Shown piece after piece: positions 27,729 through 35,501 of a DNA stretch of 64,000 bases. The stretch is taken from the NCBI RefSeq assembly GCF_003627815.1, contig NZ_CP032698.1, positions 1,426,001-1,490,000 on the forward strand, read 5' to 3'. The notes under the pieces were generated by a model that worked only from the letters and a program-made list of their open reading frames with translations, made no database searches and was not told the DNA's origin. This stretch comes from Streptomyces hundungensis (GTDB lineage Bacteria > Actinomycetota > Actinomycetes > Streptomycetales > Streptomycetaceae). Both the position numbers and the translations under genes were made by a program. How positions within the stretch are numbered: position 1 is the first letter of the stretch; each line of letters starts with the position of its first letter.

Positions 27729-28934
27729 TCAGCGGGACATCTTCAGGCCGTCCTTCGCGGCGCCCCGGCTGAGGACGGCCGTACGGATGTGGTCCAGCGC
27801 CTCGGCGTACTCCTCGCGCTCCGGTGACGCGGCGACGGCCTCGGGCAGGCTCATCACACGGCCCCGCTCCACGTCGATCCACTGCGGTACGAACTCGGCC
27901 CGGCTGACCTCCCAGCGCGCCCCGGGCCGCACCGGTGGCGCGAAGGTGAAGCGGGCGATGGAGCTCATGTTGCCGCGGGCGTCGCGCTCGCCGGTGTCGT
28001 TGAACATCTCGCCCGCGACCTGGTCGCCCTCGCCGTAGACGATCCAGACGCCGTTGACCTTCTCGTACGCCTGCGGGATGTGCGCGTGGGTGCCGAGGAT
28101 GAGGTCGATGTCGGGCCGGCCACCGGTCCTGGAGGCGGTGAGGGCCTTGCCGAGGGCGAGTTGTCGCTCGTCGGGCTCCGTCTGCCATTCGGTGCCCCAG
28201 TGGAGGCTGACGACCACCACGTCGGCGCCCGCGGCGCGGGCCGCCCGGGCATCGGCGACGATCTTCTTCTGGTCGATGAGGTGGACCGCCCACGGCTGCC
28301 CGTCCGGCATCGGGTACCCGTTGGTGTCATAGGTGTAGGCGAGCTGCGCGACCTTGGCGCCCCGGGCCGTCATCAGCGCGGGGCGCGCCGACTCCTGCGC
28401 GGTGCGTCCCGAGCCGGTGTGCGAGAGGCCCGCCTTGTCGAAGGCCTTCAGGGTGCGGGCGATGCCGTCGGCGCCGTCGTCCAGGGTGTGGTTGGAGGCG
28501 GTCGAGCACGAGTCGTACCCGGCGTCCTTCAGCGCGGCGGCCACCTGGGGCGGGGAGGTGAAGGCCGGGTAGCCGGTGAAGGGGCCCTCGTCGGGGCCGT
28601 ACACGGTCTCCATGTGACAGATCGCCAGATCGGCGCGCGAGATGATCGGCTTGACCCCGGCCAGCATCGGCCGGAAGTCGTAACCCCCGTCCTGCGCATC
28701 GGACTTGGCGCGCTCGATCGTCGAGTCGTGCGGGAGTACGTCGCCGGTCGCGACGAGCGTGAAGGGGTGCCGGGCGGACGCGGCGCCCGAGGCCGGTGAG
28801 TGCTGGGCGTCCCGATGGGCCGGGGGCTGTGCGGGCCGCTGCCCGCCGCCGCATCCCGCTGTGGCCGCGAGCGCGAGGACCGCGAGGGCCGCCGCCCCCT
28901 GTCGGGCGCGCTGGGTCGGCTTCCGCATGGGCAT
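27729..28934 (-). CDS. CapA-family metallophosphoesterase-like lipoprotein
   Basis: A 401-residue exported protein of the CapA/PgsA family (calcineurin-like fold). Signal sequence RQGAAALAVLALAATAGC suggests lipid attachment, though the -3 residue (Thr) is atypical. Metal-site motifs are LVATGDVLPHD, CHMETVYGP, TASNHTLDDG, VVSLHWGTEWQ and ILGTHAHIPQAYE. Family members are linked to poly-gamma-glutamate capsule; in Streptomyces the substrate is unknown. ATG at 28934 follows GGAG. Monocistronic and divergent from the ECF sigma gene. Confidence 0.88.
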   Translation of the reverse strand: MPMRKPTQRARQGAAALAVLALAATAGCGGGQRPAQPPAHRDAQHSPASGAASARHPFTLVATGDVLPHDSTIERAKSDAQDGGYDFRPMLAGVKPIISRADLAICHMETVYGPDEGPFTGYPAFTSPPQVAAALKDAGYDSCSTASNHTLDDGADGIARTLKAFDKAGLSHTGSGRTAQESARPALMTARGAKVAQLAYTYDTNGYPMPDGQPWAVHLIDQKKIVADARAARAAGADVVVVSLHWGTEWQTEPDERQLALGKALTASRTGGRPDIDLILGTHAHIPQAYEKVNGVWIVYGEGDQVAGEMFNDTGERDARGNMSSIARFTFAPPVRPGARWEVSRAEFVPQWIDVERGRVMSLPEAVAASPEREEYAEALDHIRTAVLSRGAAKDGLKMSR

Positions 28935-29207
28935 CGGCGTCGGACTCCGTCGGTCGGGGGCGGGCGTGTGTCCGAAATCCACCCCGCGAGAACCGGCCGG
29001 TCAAGCCGAAAAGCCGTTCATACGACGAAAGACCGCTGGATCGGACGCACCCGACACGCCTCCCGCCCCGCGTCCGCGACCGCTCGCCGTACCACTCGTC
29101 GCTCGGTTCGACCGCTTGTCGCAGCGCCTGGCGCGACCGCTGTCGCCGCCCCCTGCCATGCGCTCGGATACCGCTGGTTCACGGGTCACGGGGAAAGGGC
29201 GTACACG

Positions 29208-29828
29208 GTGACGACGGTGGTCTCGGACATACGGCGCTACACCCCCGAGCGGGAGCTGGCCGCGTTGCAGCGCGCACACGGCCCCGCCCTGCTCCACTTC
29301 CTGCTCGGGCTCACCTACGGCGACCGCCAGCGCGCCGAGGACCTGCTCCAGGAGACGCTGGTACGGGCCTGGCAGCACCCGGAGGCCTTCGAAGCGCCCT
29401 ACTGCTCGATGCGGCCCTGGCTGTTCACGGTCGCGCGGCGGCTCGCCATCGACGCGCGCCGCGGCCGGCTCGCCCGGCCGGCCGAGGTCGGCGACGAGGT
29501 GCTGCTCGCGACGGCGGAATCCGGCGACCACACCGAGCGCTGCGCCGCCGCTCTCGACGTCCGCTCCGCCGTGAGGTCGCTCACACCTGAACACCGGGCG
29601 GTGCTGGTGCAGTTGTACTTTCGGGGCCTGAGCGTGAACGAAGCGGCCGAAGTGCTCGGTGTGCCGCCAGGGACCGTCAAGTCCCGTTCGTACTACGCCT
29701 TGCGCGCACTGGCCCGGGTGCTGCCCGGCTATTCTGCGTCAGGTCCCGAAGGGCTCTCCTCGGTGGGTTCCAGGTCCGCCTCGGTGAGCAGGGCGAGCAG
29801 CGAGGGCGCCTCGGCGAGCTCCAGGTAG
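29208..29828 (+). CDS. ECF (group 4) RNA polymerase sigma factor
   Basis: About 206 residues. Region 2 is ALLHFLLGLTYGDRQRAEDLLQETLVRAWQHPEAF...MRPWLFTVARRLAIDARR; region 4 is VRSLTPEHRAVLVQLYFRGLSVNEAAEVLGVPPGTVKSRSYYALRAL. GTG at 29208 has GGGAAAGGG upstream. Similarity ends near LARVLPGY (residue 180); the last 25–30 codons are a Ser/Ala-rich read-through across the 3' end of the convergent zinc-finger gene, overlapping it by 100 bp. No anti-sigma gene follows on the same strand, unlike most ECF loci. Confidence 0.92.
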   Translation: MTTVVSDIRRYTPERELAALQRAHGPALLHFLLGLTYGDRQRAEDLLQETLVRAWQHPEAFEAPYCSMRPWLFTVARRLAIDARRGRLARPAEVGDEVLLATAESGDHTERCAAALDVRSAVRSLTPEHRAVLVQLYFRGLSVNEAAEVLGVPPGTVKSRSYYALRALARVLPGYSASGPEGLSSVGSRSASVSRASSEGASASSR

Positions 29829-29935
29829 GCGGTTCGGCATGGTGCGCACCGGCGCAGATGCGCGGCGACGGCGTGGTCGTCGCCGGGCTCCAGGGCGCCC
29901 AGGACGTACGCGCCCAACAGCTGCCGCACATGCAT
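29729..29935 (-). CDS. Zinc-finger anti-sigma factor candidate (zf-HC2)
   Basis: A 68-residue protein: VRQLLGAYVLGALEPGDDHAVAAHLRRCAPCRTAYLELAEAPSLLALL. This is a zf-HC2/ZAS domain with the HxxxCxxC zinc motif and no transmembrane helix, so it would be a soluble single-domain anti-sigma. ATG at 29935 follows GAGG. It is convergent with the ECF sigma gene and overlaps its 3' end, an unusual arrangement. A functional pair is inferred from adjacency only. Confidence 0.72.
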   Translation of the reverse strand: MHVRQLLGAYVLGALEPGDDHAVAAHLRRCAPCRTAYLELAEAPSLLALLTEADLEPTEESPSGPDAE

Positions 29936-30057
29936 GAGCACCTCGTGTCGTGTGACGGATCCTGCCCTTCTGGCCACGGCGGGCACGCGCCCCCGGTTCA
30001 ATGCTCCCTGGAGCTCCCCGGGAGCGCCGGGACGGTCGATGAAAGAGGCGAGACAGG

Positions 30058-30549
30058 ATGCGTCCGGAGGGAAGTAGCGGGACCAGCGGTGACGAGCTGG
30101 TGGTGCCGATGGCATGGATGTACGCGGAGTACATCGCCGACGAGTTGCTGCGTACCGGCGATCTGATGCCGCCGACGACACTGGAGTTCCGGGCCGGGCG
30201 CAATGCCCTGGCCCTGACGATCTTCCTGTCCGACGGGGCGGTCGGCGGGGCCCGGGTGGTGGCGCGGCTCGACGAGTGGAGTTCGCTCACCGCGGCCGGG
30301 CGGCCCTGGCGGCGCTGGATCTGCGCCCGGCTGCGCAGGCTGGACCGCGAACAGGACCAGGGGCCCGATCTGGAGATGGCGCGGGCCGCCTGGCGGTGGC
30401 TGGAGGAGACCGAGCTGCTCGCGGCGGATCTGGACGCGGTGGTGCCGGGCGCCGTCGACCCGTGCGCCGAGGAGGACGAGCCCCGCGTCTGGACCCCCGC
30501 CTGGGAACTGGGCCTGCCGCTCGGTCACTTGGCGATCCACTTGTTCTGA
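30058..30549 (+). CDS. Conserved hypothetical acidic protein
   Basis: A 163-residue protein, probably cytoplasmic, with no recognised domain. It opens with SSGTSGDELVVPMAWMYAEYIADELL, contains TLEFRAGRNALALTIFLS and a Trp/acidic second half (RRWICARLRRLDREQDQGPDLEMARAAWRWLEETELL). ATG at 30058 follows AGGCGAGACAGG. Divergent from the zinc-finger gene, so the 122 bp between them holds both promoters. Coding is supported by codon bias and the ribosome site; function unknown. Confidence 0.72.
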   Translation: MRPEGSSGTSGDELVVPMAWMYAEYIADELLRTGDLMPPTTLEFRAGRNALALTIFLSDGAVGGARVVARLDEWSSLTAAGRPWRRWICARLRRLDREQDQGPDLEMARAAWRWLEETELLAADLDAVVPGAVDPCAEEDEPRVWTPAWELGLPLGHLAIHLF

Positions 30550-30556
30550 CGCGCCG

Positions 30557-30591
30557 TCAACTATGGACCTTGCGTGGCCTCAACTATGGAC
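30557..30591. repeat. 12-bp direct repeat at the kinase stop codon
   Basis: TCAACTATGGAC occurs at 30557–30568 and 30580–30591, a 23-bp period. Read on the minus strand it is GTC CAT AGT TGA, the last four codons of the sensor kinase, repeated just after its stop. It looks like a local duplication; the spacing also resembles LytTR site geometry. Confidence 0.6.
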
Positions 30592-31761
30592 GCCCGCACG
30601 GTATTTGGGGATGCGGGCCGTCACCTTCATGCCCGCGCCGAGGCCGGTGTCGATGACGAGGCCGTAGGCGTCGCCGTAGACCTGCCTCAGCCGTTCGTCG
30701 ACATTGAGCAGACCGATGCCGCCGGAGGCGCCGTCCTCACCGCGCAGGATGCGGCGCAGCCGCTCCGGGTCCATGCCCGCGCCGTCGTCCTCGATGACGA
30801 CCTCGGCCTCGTTGCCCGCGTCCAGGGCGCTGATGGTGATGTGCCCCGCCGTGACCGCGCCCTCGATGCCGTGTTTGACGGCGTTCTCGACGAGCGGCTG
30901 GAGACAGAGGAACGGCAGGGCGACGGGCAGCACTTCGGGCGCGACCTGGAGGGTGACGGAGAGCCGGTCGCCGAAGCGGGCCCGCACCAGGGCCAGGTAC
31001 TGGTCGATGGAGTGGAGTTCGTCGGCCAGTGTGGTGAAGTCGCCGTGGCGGCGGAAGGAGTAGCGGGTGAAGTCGGCGAATTCCAGGAGGAGTTCGCGGG
31101 CGCGCTCGGGGTCGGTCCGTACGAACGAGGCGATCGCGGCGAGCGAGTTGAAGATGAAGTGCGGGGAGATCTGGGCGCGCAGGGCCTTGATCTCGGCCTC
31201 GATCAACCGGGTTCGGGAGCGGTCGAGTTCGGCGAGTTCGAGCTGTACGGAGACCCAGCGCCCGACCTCGCCGGCCGCCCGCGCCAGGACCGCCGACTCG
31301 CGGGGCGCGTAGGCGATCAGGGTGCCCAGCACCCGGTGGTCGACGGTGAGCGGGACGGCCACAGCCCAGCGCAGCGGGCAGTCCAGGTCGTCGCATCCCA
31401 GGGTGAACGCCTTGTCGCGGCCGGTGTCGAACAGCGCCGTCGTCTGGTCCATGACCTGGGCGCTGTGGTGCTGCTCCCCCGCGCCGTCCCAGGTCAGGAT
31501 GGTGTCGCGGTCGGTCAGGCAGAGCGCGTCGGTGCCGAGCAGGGAGCGCAGGCCCCGGGCCGACTTGCGGGCGGCCTCGGCGGTGAGCCCGGCGCGCAGC
31601 GGGGGCGCGGCGAGCGAGGCGGTGTGCAGGGTCTCGAAGGTGGCGTGCTCGACGGGGGTTCCGACATCGCTGATGCGTCCCTGCCGGGCGGAGCGCCGGC
31701 CCAGCAGGAAGCCGGCGCCGGCGAGCAGCGGGCCGAGGAAGAGCAGCGCGGCCAGGGTCAT
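30580..31761 (-). CDS. LytS/YehU-type sensor histidine kinase
   Basis: A 393-residue kinase with one N-terminal helix (LAALLFLGPLLAGAGFLLG), a GAF-like sensor domain (about 45–175; the CDDLDCPLRWAVAVPLTVDHRVLGTLIAYAPR strand), the phosphoacceptor region EIKALRAQISPHFIFNSLAAIASF, and an ATPase domain with PFLCLQPLVENAVKHG (N box) and EDDGAGMD (G1). ATG at 31761 overlaps the symporter stop (ATGA). It is the cognate partner of the LytTR regulator at the operon's head. The GAF sensor, together with the transporter, suggests metabolite sensing. Confidence 0.92.
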   Translation of the reverse strand: MTLAALLFLGPLLAGAGFLLGRRSARQGRISDVGTPVEHATFETLHTASLAAPPLRAGLTAEAARKSARGLRSLLGTDALCLTDRDTILTWDGAGEQHHSAQVMDQTTALFDTGRDKAFTLGCDDLDCPLRWAVAVPLTVDHRVLGTLIAYAPRESAVLARAAGEVGRWVSVQLELAELDRSRTRLIEAEIKALRAQISPHFIFNSLAAIASFVRTDPERARELLLEFADFTRYSFRRHGDFTTLADELHSIDQYLALVRARFGDRLSVTLQVAPEVLPVALPFLCLQPLVENAVKHGIEGAVTAGHITISALDAGNEAEVVIEDDGAGMDPERLRRILRGEDGASGGIGLLNVDERLRQVYGDAYGLVIDTGLGAGMKVTARIPKYRAGVHS

Positions 31762-33437
31762 CGGTGGACGCCTCCCCTACCGGCCAGCGCCTCGGGCAGA
31801 TGGAAGCGGGTCATGGCGGCATTGGTGCCGGGCGGGACCCGGCCCGGGGTCGCGAGCGACACCCCGATCATGGCGAGGAAGCCGACCGGCACCGACCAGA
31901 CGGCCGGCCAGGCGAGCAGCGCGTGCGCGAGGCCGGGCGGGGCGAGCCCGAGGACGGTGGCGGCGACGGCCACCAGCGCGGAGCCCCCGCCGAGCACCAG
32001 ACCGGCGGCGGCGCCCGGCGGGGTCAGCCGCCGCCACCAGATGCCGAGCACGAGCAGCGGGCAGAACGAGGACGCCGACACCGCGAACGCCATCCCGACC
32101 GCGTCGGCCACGGGCACCTGGCTGACCAGCAGCGCGCCGAGCAGCGGCACGGCGATGGCGAGCGGGGTGGCGAGCCGGAAGTGGCGTACGCCGCGCGAGG
32201 GCAGCACGTCCTGGGTGAGGACTCCGGCGACCGCCATGGTGAGCCCGGAGGCCGTCGACAGGAACGCGGCGAACGCGCCACCGGCGACCAGCGCGCCCAG
32301 CAGATCGCCCCCGGCGCCGCCGACCAGGCGCTCGGGCAGCAGCAGCACCGCGGCGTCGGCGTCACCGGTCAGGGCGAGTTCGGGGGCGTACAGCCGGCCG
32401 AGGGCCCCGTAGACGGGGGGCAGCAGATAGAACGCGCCGATGAGGGCGAGGACGACGAGGGTGGCACGGCGCGCCTCGCGGCCGCCCGGGCTGGTGTAGA
32501 AGCGGACCACCACATGGGGCAGGCCCATGGTGCCGAGGAAGGTCGCCACGATCAGCCCGTAGGTGGCGTACAGCGGGTACTCGGTGCGGGCCGCGCTGCC
32601 GGGGACGCGGGTTCGGGCGGCGAGCGCGAGCCGGGTGCCGGCCTCCACCCGGTGCTCGCCCGGCCGCAGTGTCAGGGCGTCGCCGTCGTGGCGCCGTCCG
32701 TCCACGGTGCCGTCGGCGTGGACGGGCAGCGGCTCGGTGAGGCGCAGGGTGAGGGTGTCGGCGAAGCGGACGGTCTGCTGGTGGCGCAGGGCGGCCGGCT
32801 CGTCGTAGACCGGGCGCGGCGCGCCGTCGCCCCGCCAGGCCAGGACCAGGAAGAACACGGGTATGAGGAGCGCGGTCAGCTTCAGCCAGTACTGGAAGGC
32901 CTGGACGAAGGTGATGGAGCGCATGCCTCCGGCGGCCACCGCCAGGACCACGACGGCCGCCACCAGGACCGGCCCCAGCCAGCCCGGCGCCCCCGTCAGG
33001 ATCTTCAACGTCAGCCCCGCGCCCTGGAGTTGGGGCACCAGATAGAGCCAGCCCGCGCCGACGACGAACACGCTGACCAGCCGGCGGGTGGCCCGCGATT
33101 CGAGCCGTCCCTCGGCGAAGTCGGGCAGGGTGTACGCCCCGGAGCGGCGCAGCGGGGCCGCGACGAACAGCAGCAGCACGAGGTAGCCGGCGGTGTAGCC
33201 GACCGGGTACCAGAGCATGTCGGGGCCCTGGACCAGGACAAGGCCTGCGACACCGAGGAAGGAGGCCGCGGAGAGGTATTCGCCGCTGATGGCGGCCGCG
33301 TTGAGGCCCGGACCCACCGTGCGCGAGGCGACGTAGAAGTCGGAAGTGGTGCGCGAGATGCGCAGCCCGAACCCGCCGACGAGGACGGTGGCGACCACGA
33401 CGGTGGTCACCGCCACGACAGCGTACGTCTGGCTCAC
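31758..33437 (-). CDS. Sodium/solute symporter (SSS family, acetate-permease-like)
   Basis: A 559-residue transporter with about 13 helices and SSS motifs: SDFYVASRTVGPGLNAAAISGEYLSAASFLG, GYTAGYLVLLLF, YTLPDFAEGRL, GMRSITFVQAFQYWLKL, LGTMGLPHVVVRFYT and AAFLSTASGLTMAVAG. A hydrophilic insertion of about 80 residues sits between helices (PVYDEPAALRHQQ...PGSAARTEYP), as in ActP-type acetate/pyruvate symporters. GTG at 33437 overlaps the DUF485 stop (GTGA). Pairing with a DUF485 protein is standard for this branch. Substrate probably a short carboxylate, by family only. Confidence 0.92.
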   Translation of the reverse strand: MSQTYAVVAVTTVVVATVLVGGFGLRISRTTSDFYVASRTVGPGLNAAAISGEYLSAASFLGVAGLVLVQGPDMLWYPVGYTAGYLVLLLFVAAPLRRSGAYTLPDFAEGRLESRATRRLVSVFVVGAGWLYLVPQLQGAGLTLKILTGAPGWLGPVLVAAVVVLAVAAGGMRSITFVQAFQYWLKLTALLIPVFFLVLAWRGDGAPRPVYDEPAALRHQQTVRFADTLTLRLTEPLPVHADGTVDGRRHDGDALTLRPGEHRVEAGTRLALAARTRVPGSAARTEYPLYATYGLIVATFLGTMGLPHVVVRFYTSPGGREARRATLVVLALIGAFYLLPPVYGALGRLYAPELALTGDADAAVLLLPERLVGGAGGDLLGALVAGGAFAAFLSTASGLTMAVAGVLTQDVLPSRGVRHFRLATPLAIAVPLLGALLVSQVPVADAVGMAFAVSASSFCPLLVLGIWWRRLTPPGAAAGLVLGGGSALVAVAATVLGLAPPGLAHALLAWPAVWSVPVGFLAMIGVSLATPGRVPPGTNAAMTRFHLPEALAGRGGVHR

Positions 33438-33946
33438 GAGGTACAACTGCCGTGATCGGGGCGGGGGTTCGCGCGGCCGGACTCCGGTGCGCGGGCTTGC
33501 GTCGGGCGGCCGTGCGGCGGACGGCCCTCCGGTGCGCGGGCTTGCGTCGGGCGGCCCTCCATCGAGCGGCCCTCCATCGGGCGGCCCTCCGTCGGGCGGT
33601 CGGCGACCAGGCGGGCGAAGTCGCGCTCGTTGCGCTCGGCGGTGCGCACGTACCACCAGGCGATCAGGCCGAGCGGCCCGTAGACGGCGAAGCCGAGCAC
33701 GCACCAGGTGACCGCGGAGTCGTCCAGGGCCCGGAAGGCCGGCGGCAGGGTGGCGACCGTGAGGGCCAGCACCGCGAACCCGGTGAGCGCGGCCCGGAGT
33801 TGGCCGCGCATCAGCGAGCGCACATAGGCCCCGCCGAGCGCGGTCTGCTCGTCGATCTCGGACTGGGCGCGGTGGCGCGGCAGCGGGCGGGCCGTCCTCG
33901 GCTCCCCCGTGACCCGCTCGCGGCGCGCCGCCTGCTCTGCGGACAT
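33434..33946 (-). CDS. DUF485-type small membrane protein with repetitive C-terminal tail
   Basis: A 170-residue partner of the symporter. Two helices (LRAALTGFAVLALTVATLPPAF and VTWCVLGFAVYGPLGLIAWWYVR) form the DUF485 core. The tail after RLVADRP is a degenerate repeat of EGRPMEGRSMEGRPTQARAPEGRP type, encoded by a 30-bp exact DNA repeat at 45-bp spacing plus 15-bp units. ATG at 33946 is chosen because homology starts at MSAEQ. Second gene of the lytR–DUF485–symporter–lytS operon. The tail length is likely variable between strains. Confidence 0.85.
   Translation of the reverse strand: MSAEQAARRERVTGEPRTARPLPRHRAQSEIDEQTALGGAYVRSLMRGQLRAALTGFAVLALTVATLPPAFRALDDSAVTWCVLGFAVYGPLGLIAWWYVRTAERNERDFARLVADRPTEGRPMEGRSMEGRPTQARAPEGRPPHGRPTQARAPESGRANPRPDHGSCTS
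33482..33600. repeat. In-frame tandem repeats in the DUF485 gene
   Basis: A 30-bp sequence beginning CTCCGGTGCGCGGGCTTGC is present exactly at 33482–33511 and 33527–33556, followed by three 15-bp units (GGGCGGCCCTCCATC type). All units are multiples of three, so expansion keeps the frame. Confidence 0.8.
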
Positions 33947-33989
33947 GGCGCGGAGTGTACGCAGCACAGCACGGTCGGGGAAGGCCAGG

Positions 33990-34736
33990 TCAGCGGCTGG
34001 TGCGCCGCAGGAGCCGGTCGCGGACGGTGCGGGCGTGGCGGCGGCTGACGGGGAGTTCGGCGTCGCCGACCCGTACGCTCATGCTGCCCGCGTCCAGGCG
34101 GAGTTCGTCGATCCGGTCCAGCGCGACGAGGTGGCTGCGGTGGATGCGGACGAAGCCCCGGCTGCGCCAGCGCTCTTCGAGGGTGGACAGCGGGATCCGT
34201 ACGAGATGGCTGCCGCGGGCGGTGTGCAGCCGGGCGTAGTCGCCCTGGGCCTCCGCGTACACGATGTCGTCGATGGGCAGGAAGCGGGTGACGCCGCCGA
34301 GTTCGACGGGTATCTGGTCGGGTTCCTGGACGGTGGCGGCGCGGTCGCCGACGAGTTCGGCGACCCGGCGGACCGCCTCGGCGAGCCGCTCACCGCGCAC
34401 CGGTTTGAGGACGTAGTCCACGGCCTTGAGGTCGAAGGCCTGCACGGCGAAGCCCTCGTGGGCGGTGACGAAGACGATCAGCGGCGGCCGGGCGAAACCG
34501 GCGAGCAGCCGGGCGATGTCGAGTCCGGTGAGGCCGGCCATGTGGATGTCGAGAAAAACCACGTCCACGCCCCGCTCGCCGTCCTCGCCCGCTTCGAGGG
34601 CGGCGCCGATGAGCCGCAGCGCCTCGGTGGCGCCGGTCGCGCCCTCGGCGGAGCGGACGCGGGGGTCGGAGCGCAGCAGATAGAGGAGCTCTTCGAGGGC
34701 GGGGGCTTCGTCGTCGACCGCCAGTACGCGCAGCAT
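33990..34736 (-). CDS. LytTR-family response regulator
   Basis: A 248-residue regulator: receiver domain (1–120) with LAVDDEAPALEELL, phospho-acceptor Asp in VVFLDIHMAG, TAHEGFAVQAF and LKPVRGERL; LytTR DNA-binding domain (about 140–245) with IDDIVYAEAQGDYARLHT and RGFVRIHRSHLVALDRI. It heads an operon with a symporter and its cognate LytS kinase, like the pyruvate/nutrient-sensing YpdAB and BtsSR systems. No clear ribosome site precedes the ATG, so translation may be leaderless. Confidence 0.93.
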   Translation of the reverse strand: MLRVLAVDDEAPALEELLYLLRSDPRVRSAEGATGATEALRLIGAALEAGEDGERGVDVVFLDIHMAGLTGLDIARLLAGFARPPLIVFVTAHEGFAVQAFDLKAVDYVLKPVRGERLAEAVRRVAELVGDRAATVQEPDQIPVELGGVTRFLPIDDIVYAEAQGDYARLHTARGSHLVRIPLSTLEERWRSRGFVRIHRSHLVALDRIDELRLDAGSMSVRVGDAELPVSRRHARTVRDRLLRRTSR

Positions 34737-34819
34737 GGGGCCGGAGTTTAGGGCCTGGGCCCCGCGGGGGGCCCGGCGCCGTCCTGAGCGTTCCGGCCGC
34801 GGTGTGCGTACCTGACGGC

Positions 34820-35440
34820 ATGAGTTCGCCGCAGATCCACCGGGACGCCGGGGCCTACGCCCTCGGTGTGCTCGGCGCCGCCGACGTCTTCCGTTTCGAG
34901 GAGCACCTCACCGGATGCGCCCCGTGCCGGGCGCTGCTCGCCGAGTTCGGCGGTGTGACGGCGCTGCTCGCCGCGTACGCGGCGGACCGGCCGGATCCCG
35001 TCGGCCCGGTGTCGCCCGAGGTGCTGCACCGGATGCTGGCCGCGGTGGCCGGGCGGCGCCGGCGCGGCCGGGCGGCGCGGCTCGCCCTGGTGGCCGCCGC
35101 GGCGGTGCTGGTGGCGGGCGGGGTCGGCGTGGTCCTGGAGCCGGCGGCGCCGGGGTGGAAGGTGGCCGCGCACGCGCCCGGGGTGACGGCGACGCTGGTG
35201 ACCGCGCCCAAGGAGTGGGGTACGGACGTGGAGCTCGGGCTCACGGGCGCGGCGCCGGCGTCCTGCACGCTGGTGGCGGTGGGCCGGGACGGCACGCGTC
35301 AGACGGTGGCGACCTGGGCGGACCGCAGCGGGCAGCCGGTGCGGATGCGGGGCTCCGCGGGCCTGGCCCAGGGCGCCATCGCACGGTTCGAGGTGCGGAC
35401 GGCGGACGGCACCCGGCTTGCGACGATCGCGCCGCGCTGA
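34820..35440 (+). CDS. Anti-sigma-factor-like membrane protein (zf-HC2)
   Basis: A 206-residue protein with an N-terminal zinc-finger domain (HRDAGAYALGVLGAADVFRFEEHLTGCAPCRALLAEF; HxxxCxxC), a Pro linker, one transmembrane helix (LALVAAAAVLVAGGVGVVL near 90–110) and an extracytoplasmic RskA-like beta domain (GWKVAAHAPGVTATLVTAP...). This is the standard layout of a membrane anti-sigma factor that releases its ECF sigma after regulated proteolysis. No sigma gene is adjacent; the nearest is at 29208. Divergent from lytR. Confidence 0.85.
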   Translation: MSSPQIHRDAGAYALGVLGAADVFRFEEHLTGCAPCRALLAEFGGVTALLAAYAADRPDPVGPVSPEVLHRMLAAVAGRRRRGRAARLALVAAAAVLVAGGVGVVLEPAAPGWKVAAHAPGVTATLVTAPKEWGTDVELGLTGAAPASCTLVAVGRDGTRQTVATWADRSGQPVRMRGSAGLAQGAIARFEVRTADGTRLATIAPR

Positions 35441-35501
35441 GTCGCCGCGCCGAGACGCCGCGGTGAGTCGCCGCGGTGGGACGCCCCGGTCCCGGCCGTG
35501 G

